NCBI GenBank assembly: GCA_914767715.1
Contig: OU612070.1
Coordinates: 11,179,501 to 11,239,500 of the forward strand
Length of the DNA stretch: 60,000 bases
Source of the DNA: Membranipora membranacea
Lineage: Eukaryota; Bryozoa; Gymnolaemata; Cheilostomatida; Membraniporidae
Direction of reading: 5' to 3'
Shown here: positions 46,301 to 55,300 of the stretch, in pieces
Position numbering within the stretch: position 1 is the stretch's first letter
Layout: every line of letters begins with the position of its first letter
Translations under genes and position numbers: made by a program
The notes under the pieces: model-generated
What the model was told of the DNA's origin: nothing
Databases searched by the model: none
The model's input: only the letters and a program-made list of their open reading frames with translations

Positions 46301-49300
46301 TGGCAAGAGTCTGGGGGGGGGGGGTGGGCTCGGACTAGACTCATACAAATTAAGACCTGGTCAACATTAAAAAATCATAGATAGACGTGTGCAAATCTGG
46401 GCAAAACTTTCCTTGTGCATCTTTTATATAGGTCCTGTGACGTGGTAGCATCTTATGTGCCCTTTTGCTAGGATTCACAGCATTCTGGACAGTTTTTTGT
46501 TAATATCAGCTAAAATTCACCCAATAAATAACTGGATAAATAACCAAATATCTGGTGGCACCTTCATCTCTGAGAAACACTTGTTTGGAATTTAGGGAAG
46601 TAGTCAATGACTTATTAATTAGTTGAAAGATATGGGCTCCACTTTGGTGTCAAAACTCCCCTCGACCCAAACCAAAAACAAAATGGTGTTTATAAAACCA
46701 TGAAAGTGTGAATCATCATAGACCACCTTCCTTCTATATCCCAATCCTCCCTAATGGGATGGTCAGTCACTGACCCTCGACCTGGCCTTGGCCTTGGAAA
46801 CCGGAACATCAAAATGAAGCAATGAGCAAAGAAAATAATTAATATATTATAAATAACATCAATAATAATTATATTAATAGCAATATTAGCTTGAGTTTAG
46901 TCAAGCTAGTTGGGGGGTGATATTAATGTTAGCCAACATTAAATTTTTATTAGCTGTGGAAAGAGTCTCTACGAAGTAAAAAGGGAGAGTAAATGTTGGC
47001 TAGCTATTGTGAGCTTGTGTGAAACAGCAAACTGATGATCATGTGAACACATTGTACCTCCCATCTAAGATTCAGAAAAGTAAATCATGATTTGCAACTT
47101 TCATCTGCGAATTTCCTTCAGCCAGTATTATGTTATGAAAGACCATGATCATTGATTTTTGTAATTTTCATGTACAACAATGAAGTGGTACAAATATGAT
47201 GACCATAAGCATATAAATACTTATATATACGCAATTTCATCATATAATAACAATAGAATTTCCATCACTAAAGATTGCATTGTATGACTTAGGGAGGATA
47301 TATATATACATACATACATATATATCTACATATATATATATATCCTGCCTAAGTCATACAATGCAATCTATAGTGATGGAATTTCTATATTTAAATTACA
47401 CAAGCAGGAATGCAACCGAATTGCGCAATAAACATGTCTAAAATACCATGATGACACGCGCAATCATGATTTTGCTTTTCTTAGTGGCTATAGGCTTAAA
47501 CTATGTCTAACATTTGAGCTATTGTATGCGCAGCCAATTTCAATGTTAACACTTAGCCTTACGCGGCTTCCTTTTTTGTAAGTAGCGGCGTGATAAGGAT
47601 AGTAAAACTGGTCTAGACGGCCCAGAAAATGCAACATCATTCGGACGCCCACAATATTAATGTGGAAATTGTATCAAGGTCATGCCTCGCCTAGGATACT
47701 AACTTGAGAACTACTGGTCCGATTTCCTTGATTTTTCATTCTAATTGAAGCTATTCCTTGTTTAGCAATTTCCAAACCCTCAATTATCTTGAATTTAGTT
47801 TCTTTTAATCGTGATGGCACTTACTAAAATTTAAGACACCGGTGCCCATGCAAAAGAATTGAAGCTGTCAATAACTTGGAGCTGGTCTTTGAGGTCAATA
47901 GCAAAGATTTCATAGGTATCAGAATGCCATCGAACATGTTGTTATATCTTGAATATTATATATTGAATATAGTGAGTTGTGTAGAGTTATTTTGCGGTTA
48001 ATCTCACATTTATTTCAATCAATCATGTCCTGAAATCGCACTGACTTAAAAGCTGTCATATTTTGTGGACACCAAGGCCAAATAAAGCCAAAAAACAGTG
48101 ATTCCGGTGAAAAAACCCAAAAACCATACAATCTGTTAACCTTATGAACTTTTTGAAAAATAACCATCTTGTGCCAGTCACGAGACAATAGGGTTTTATT
48201 GAGAATGAGGAATTTCAGGAATATATTTTATTATTATTTATTTATTATATTTGTGAAAATTTACTTTTGATTGTTAGTGAAACCTTAGGCAGAGGTGTCA
48301 TAATTTTTAGACTCCAAGGCCAAATAAAGCCAAAAAACCGTGATTCCTATACAAGATCCAAAATCCTTGCGACCCGTTGACCGTGTGAACTTTTTGAAAA
48401 TAATTTTTCTTAGTATCCCCATCTTGCGCCAGTCACGAGACAACAGGATTTTATCGATACGTTGAAGAAGTTGAGGAATATAATTTATCACTCTATTTAT
48501 TTATTGTATTTATGGAAATTAACTTTTGATTGTCAGTGAAGCTTTACGTGTCGGTGGTCAGTGGAAGTTTGACATAGAGCTAGAATGCAGAATGCGGTAG
48601 CAAATTATATTACGATAATTTTGTGTGACTTTGCAAAATTTTGCTCTCTTTATTGCGCCAGTCTTGTTAATCAGAACTACATTTTTCTTAATAAAGTGAA
48701 TAATCAAAAAGTCAAATATCTAACAAGATCATAGATAATCATCCTACCCAAATCTTGCCATATCATGTATAGAGTTATCTAGCGCTTCAAAGAAACTAGA
48801 AAATTGTTATTGAGGTCGTTCAGGCCTGTGGTTCAGAAATGATGGCTGACGAGGAAAAAATCTCAACATCATGTGGGATACTATGAGCTCGTCCTGTGGG
48901 GTCTCCCACCCAAAGTGTTTTAAGGTATTTAAATAGCAGTTTGAAACACCACCTAAGCTGTTTATGACACTTGGTTTAGCTTTCTAATAGAGACCGTGTC
49001 TCCCATTCTCCCTTAAAACTACAAGCCTGCAAAAGGAACAACCGTCTGTTATCTGTGGTGACTTTTTCAGAGTTTGTTAAAAAACAACCTAGAGGGGAAA
49101 AGTTTTCACAGGAGGAAAAGTTCACCAGTGTGCGCAGGCAAAAATAGCTAAATTTGAAGCTAGCTAACATTTACTCAACATCTATATACTTTTTTCTTCC
49201 ACAGCTTCTGAAAATTAGTATGAGCTAAAATTAGATCAGCCCTAAACTAGCTAAGCTTAACTCTAGCTAATATTCACTCCTCTATAGAATGGCTGTTTTA

Positions 49301-52300
49301 GTACCAGCCACAAAATGTCAACTGTAATCTGCACTACCGGCCAGCCATACCTGCTTTGGTCCATTTGCCTGCATTCGGAGTTGCTCCTGATCCACTGGTC
49401 ACGCCGCAGGTTCAATCATTTGTCATGGGCGTTTATCAAGACAATCCAGTGGACGGGAGCAACTGGAATGCAGGTAATTGGATTAATATTGATCTAGGCG
49501 AGCCATACCTGGTTTGTTGGACATGATTCGGGGTACATATGCTCATAATCACATGTACATCGGCCATCCCTCATCTCTCTCAGTATGTACAGACGGTTAA
49601 ACTCTGCTGTGTCTTGTATTCCTTCCTGGCATCCATCCGCAGCTAAGGTAATAAACATATCCATTGGTTTATCAGATCATCAAATACTCCATCAACATTA
49701 AAAGGACAACTTATTATTAGCTCAAGTCACATATATTTTATAAACTATGTCTTTTTTTCTTTCTTCTTTTGGCACATAACAAAAGGAATTTTTTCCTCAT
49801 AATTGATTATGATGCCAATAAAAGTATTAAAAAAAAGTATTGGTGCAACATAGCCAACAGACATTGTTAACAATACTGACTTCCCACAATGCATTCTGAA
49901 TCTGACATACCCAGGGAGATTAGGCTGTCATTTGGTTATCATTGATCTGAAGTGCACAGGAATTTCAGAAAATCGAATTCTGGGATAAAGACATACACCC
50001 CTATATGCATTTTGATGCAGAGGTGTTAAAACAATATCTTTTTAGAATCAGATAAATCGATAGCACGTCATATAGGTGGGTTCGGCTGTTAACTCCAAAA
50101 CCGTAATTTGGCACAGCGGCATTCCTTGCATTTCAAAGGGTTGAAAAAAATTTTCAAACAAGCCTAGCGGTTGGGATTAAGGCAGGGCTGATGATGTGTT
50201 ACGCACATATCTCAGATCTTCTACAATAAACATCGTTTCTCATGCTTTATCAAAAAGTTAAATTGACCAAAAAATAGCAATTAACTGTTTTGAACATTTA
50301 ATGTTTCTTATCAATGAATTAATGTTTCTTGGCAATGAATAACAACCAGATCTTGTGGTTCACAAGACTTTTTAACTTTTTTACAGAAATTTCTGAACAG
50401 AGATTGTTGAGAAAATAACAATGCTGCATCAGTGGTTAAGTCGGAGCAAGGCTGTGCAAGGTACATCAGTAATTAGAATCTCCGACAGGTGAAAAGTGAT
50501 TGAAAATTATATTTTTTTTATAAAATACCAAAAAGCATTAAGGAATTAAGCCGCCTTAGGAGGTTAAATATCCGTTGTTTCTTTTGTTTGAAGGATCAGT
50601 GTTTTTTTCCCAACAATAGTCTTTATGTATAAATTCTCAATTTTTTATGCTAAAGGTGCAGATTGCACCAGTTTTGCAAAAAGCCACAGAATAAAGATTT
50701 CTACACAAAAGGTGGCAAAACCGCAGCTTCCTATATTCCTTGTGCAATAGCCCTAAATTTTCATTTTTTATAAGCATTAAGTCTGCAAACTGTCGGTTAT
50801 ATAACACTATCAGCCAAAAAGCAGATAGCAGAAACACAGGTTACAATTTTTCATAATCCAAATTAGCTGGTTTTATCGCAATAATCACGAGTTAACAACC
50901 CACAAAACCTTCCTTCGAACTTGGCGATTAGCCAATCAAAATGCAAAAAAGTGATGGGCCGACAAAATCTGAAAATTAATAACTAAGACACTCTAGTGCG
51001 GTGTGTTTAATCCAGGAAGTATCAGGCAGGCACCAGGTGTTAAAATCTTCACCATGCTCAAGGTTGTTTTTTTGTTTTATCCAATAAACAGAAGGTCAGG
51101 ACCACAAAAGCGAAAACAAGATTACCCAGTAGTGAAAACTAATGAATTTTATTGATTGATGTTAAAAATATTAAATCTAAACTAACGATAGTTTGTTTGG
51201 TTTTTTCAAATTGAAAACTTTTCTACCTTTTTAAAAGATTACCAACAACTCTTGAGATTTTTTTTTTCTTATCAAAAAAAAATTTAAATTTAAATGATTT
51301 TTTAAGCCGGATTAATGATAGTTTGTTTGGGTTTTAGTGGTAAAAAAGGTTGGTATAACCTTATATCACAAATAGGCGCAGTAGTACTAGCCATAGATTA
51401 ACCACACTGTTTTTCATTCATAAACCCGACCTTAAAACTTTCACAATCTATGCCTTCTCTACTGAGATGCTCAGCTGCAGTGCAGTGCTAAAGTAATGCA
51501 AAGATAAATAGCCTTGCCACGCGGCAACTTTTTTGCTGTTTTGGGATATCCAAAAACAAAAAAAATAAGCCGCGGGATAAGGCTAGCAGATAGCTGTAAC
51601 ATTGAAGTTTTGAGATCCTCACCAAATGACTTTTCCATGTTTACGATAAAGCCTTCCCTTGAGGAGCAAATATCTTACATGAAAAGTTCGCCATCTCGCT
51701 CAGGTTGAATAGTAACATTTACTCAACATCATTACTTTAATAAACACTCCTACCTTAGCTAGTGAAATTGGTGCTAGCTAGCATAAAGCCAACCCAAAAC
51801 CAGCTAGGGAACAGCATATTACTCAAGGATTTTCAACAAGTTCTGAATTGTGTTACGTCAGTGTTTTATTCTGTGGCTGTACTATTTCAAGCCTGTGCTC
51901 ATGGCAAACTTTTCATCTTGCAAATACTTAAATCTCTAGGGTTCACGAATTCCCCCTGTACCACACCCATGCACCATATATTTCAGATGGCAGACTCTTC
52001 TTCAATGTCATGAAGGGGGGGGGGGGGTCATGTTATCTAAGAATTCATGTTAAAAGTTGATTTTGTGTGATAATGCATGGACATGGAGTTAAATCTTTGA
52101 ATTTAAAATATAATTCTGATTTGCTGCCGCTGGAATTAAATGAGGAAGCAGACACAGATCAATTTAGACCTTTCTCTACCTGTTTTGCCCTTTGGGCAGG
52201 GGTTGGGAGGATTACAGTAAGAAGGTAATTCTTCGTCGCTCTTCACTTCCAGTTTGTTACTGACGGAGCCCTCTGGAGTCAGGTGCTGTTTTCCTTCCCC

Positions 52301-55300
52301 AGCTCCACCTACAAGATATCAAGTTAGATATGTAGATTTTATAAAACTGTGTTACAGTGTTGACACTAAGACAAAAAACCCATAAGACATATTTGTGAGA
52401 AGAGCTGACTTAAAAGTTATAAATACTGGGACAATTTAGCCATATTTTCATTAAGCTAAAACCCCTGTGTCTAGAGAGGGTGGGGGGGGGGGGTCGTTAA
52501 CTTGTCCCATCAGGGATTACAATTTAGAAGTATAGCATCATCTGAACTATATGTATGAGCAATCCAACTAGGCCTGAACTCATCTGTGCATGAGATTGAC
52601 TAATTGTGTTTTGAACTTCATGAGCTTGAATTAACAAGAGAGTTGACAAACATGGTAATGTTCAGGCATGATAATTGACAACTAGGCAAAGGTGCACGCT
52701 TGACATGTGGGCTGTTACATGGCAACCTTGCGGAAAGGCCACAGCAAGGTTGAGAAAAACCACAACCCAAAACAACAATTTAAAAGATGTCCAAACCTCA
52801 AATGTGTCATGAAATTAACAAGGACAATTAAATGAATTAGCATATTTAAAGCTTGTGGGAGGCAAGAGAGATTCTATCTAAAAGTTAAACATTAAGAGAA
52901 ATTTCAAAAAGTTTACATCACAGGAAAAACGTCACGCCAAATTATGAGCAATAACTATGGAGTTCAATTTCGGGTTATGGCCGATGATAACAAACTAATT
53001 GCTTGCCAGTAATAAAAAGAACTACCTACAGCTGTGCGGTGCCAACGCATACGTTTACGCTTAAGTTTTACCCTCAGTTTAGTTAATTAAACTCCCAAAA
53101 TTGTTTGATTAATTTTTTAAACACCATTTCCCAGGATAAAACTTGCATCGAATTCAAACCATTGGGATAATCAAATATTTTGCTAATTAAGCAAAAATGA
53201 ATTACATGTAATTGTCATTAGGTATGCATCGAGATTGAGCTATATATTCCTGGCCTGAATTTACAAGAGTTCTGAATCATGACATCCCAAATAAGAAGTT
53301 TACACCTAGCCATGTCATGCGGCTGCTTGTTTTGTTTTGGGTTACCCCAAATACAAGAAAGTAGCCGCAGGGACAAGGCTATTAACACCGCATGTAATAA
53401 TAATATACACATTGGTGAGACAACTACAAAATACAGTATTATCTTTTTATTTATGCTTTCCGTCTTTGCTTGCTAGTGGCATCTCTTGAACAATTTCCTG
53501 TTGATGATTCGCATTTAGAGATTCACCGTTGTACTCAGAAGACTAGTAGATCACTCAATCCCTAATATCTAGAGATATGTGGAGCTGTCTGCCAGGGGGA
53601 CTTTCAATTAGAATGAGCGATGCTTTACTAAAGCAAATTATCATTATCACATAGCTCACAATTATCACTCACTTGGTCTTTCAATAAAACAGAATCGCTC
53701 CCGAACCGCTCACTCAGAATGTATATAGTTTCATCATTGAGAGAGCGATGTATGAGCAACACCCCAGCAGGTCTCACTCACTCACTGAGTGAGCGATAAG
53801 ATTGTGATATTTGTTGTTTTTAATTGAAAGACCCCCCAGACAGATCAATTTATTGAGCTGAATAATAATTTTTGTTCCACTTTTTTAGACATGATTTCAA
53901 TGCTTTGCAAAATTCGGCAACTTCCATTTTATGACTTCATCAAGATATATTTCAAGATTTTGTTTATATCAAAGAAATGCTGAAAACATGCATAAAAATA
54001 ATTATTTTGCAATTAACTCTTGAATGCACGGATATTACAGGCTCACCCCAAGGCCAGCATCATTTAACAGCCAATTCTTTGGATATGAAATTGACACAAT
54101 GAACTCCCTCCTGGAATGCGGGAGTTCATTGATTGACATGACACCCTCATTTTATCCATCATTTAACCTACACAAACACGAGGTCACTGTAAAATCTAGG
54201 TAGAGGGGTTGGGAGTAGGCTTGTCACGCGGCTGCTTTTTTTGTTTTGGGGTAACCCAAAAATTAGTGGTATGACAATGCTACCTCTACCTAGCTTTGAC
54301 TACGGTAGAGGGTTTGGGAGGCCATCTAGTCCAAAGTTTCGGTTGGCCCGATTTATGACACAGATGGACACTTACCGGACACCAGTTGATATCCGTCGGG
54401 CACAATCTTATTCTCATGCTCCGGTATCCGAGGTTTGACAGATTTACTCCAGGCCGGTTCGGCTTCAGCCTCATCGCCAGTCAGCTCCTCGACGGGCAGC
54501 TTGAGGTCTGTAGTCGGCAGCGGAGGTTTAGTAGCGGGTAAGGCAGCGTCAGACTGTAACATGTCAGCAGCCACTTCACTGTATAACTCCGCCATAAATA
54601 AACCTCTAAAACCAATGATGACATATTATATAGTGACTCTAACTTATCTCAACTTTGTAAATCAGAACATACGGCTAATTTAAACATAGAATGTCATGAC
54701 ATTTAAACATCCAGTTAGTTCTAAAACTAAAAATTGTTTTCGCGACAAAAACAATTTTTCCAAAATTTGAGGTTCTAAAATAGAACTGCACAGGCGGTGG
54801 CTGTTGTTTTTTCGCCCTAGAGGGTGGATAATAAATATTATACACCGCAAATACAAGAAAACATTGATATCATCGCTGCGTGGCAGAGATAATCATTAAA
54901 CTAATATCATCTATCGAGCCAATAATATTATAACCCTGGGGGAATTTCATCTATCTACCGAGGGAATGATTTGACATTTCCAACGCTGAAGTACTATTAG
55001 TGCAAGCATTTTGAGCAAAATTACAGCCAGACGAAGGCTAGAAAAGCCGCGCCCATCTTAATTGAAAGACCAACCTGGTTACAACCCAGAAAATAGGCTT
55101 GATATGAAAGCTAATAGTGTAATGTGTTTAGTTGCTTTGGTGAGGTAGCAAGGTGGCGCAAAGCAACAAAAACTCTAGTGTGTGACTTGACACGCAAGGT
55201 TACGATGTAATTTATTTCTTCTAGTTAATGTGAGTCTAATTTAGAGAAATTGTGAAAAAAACAACTTTCAGATATAAAATATTTATTGTGAGATAATAAA

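Larger units (their letters stand above)
45997..49508. other. SCG5 intron 4
   Basis: It is crowded with repeats: element B5 at its 5' side, family C copies C3 and C4, the second copy of the 0.7-kb duplication, family A copy A2, the hairpin at 47253 and family D copy D4. No exon seen. Confidence 0.6.
49643..52179. other. SCG5 intron 3
   Basis: It contains family A copy A3, family C copy C5, a G homopolymer at about 52014-52027, two 22-base units of TTAATGTTTCTT...CAATGAA near 50298-50341 and repeated GATAGTTTGTTTGG words near 51187 and 51318. No exon seen. Confidence 0.6.
52309..54375. other. SCG5 intron 2
   Basis: It contains a G homopolymer near 52482-52493, family A copies A4 and A5, the element at 53585 and a family E hairpin. 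No exon is supported. Confidence 0.6.
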
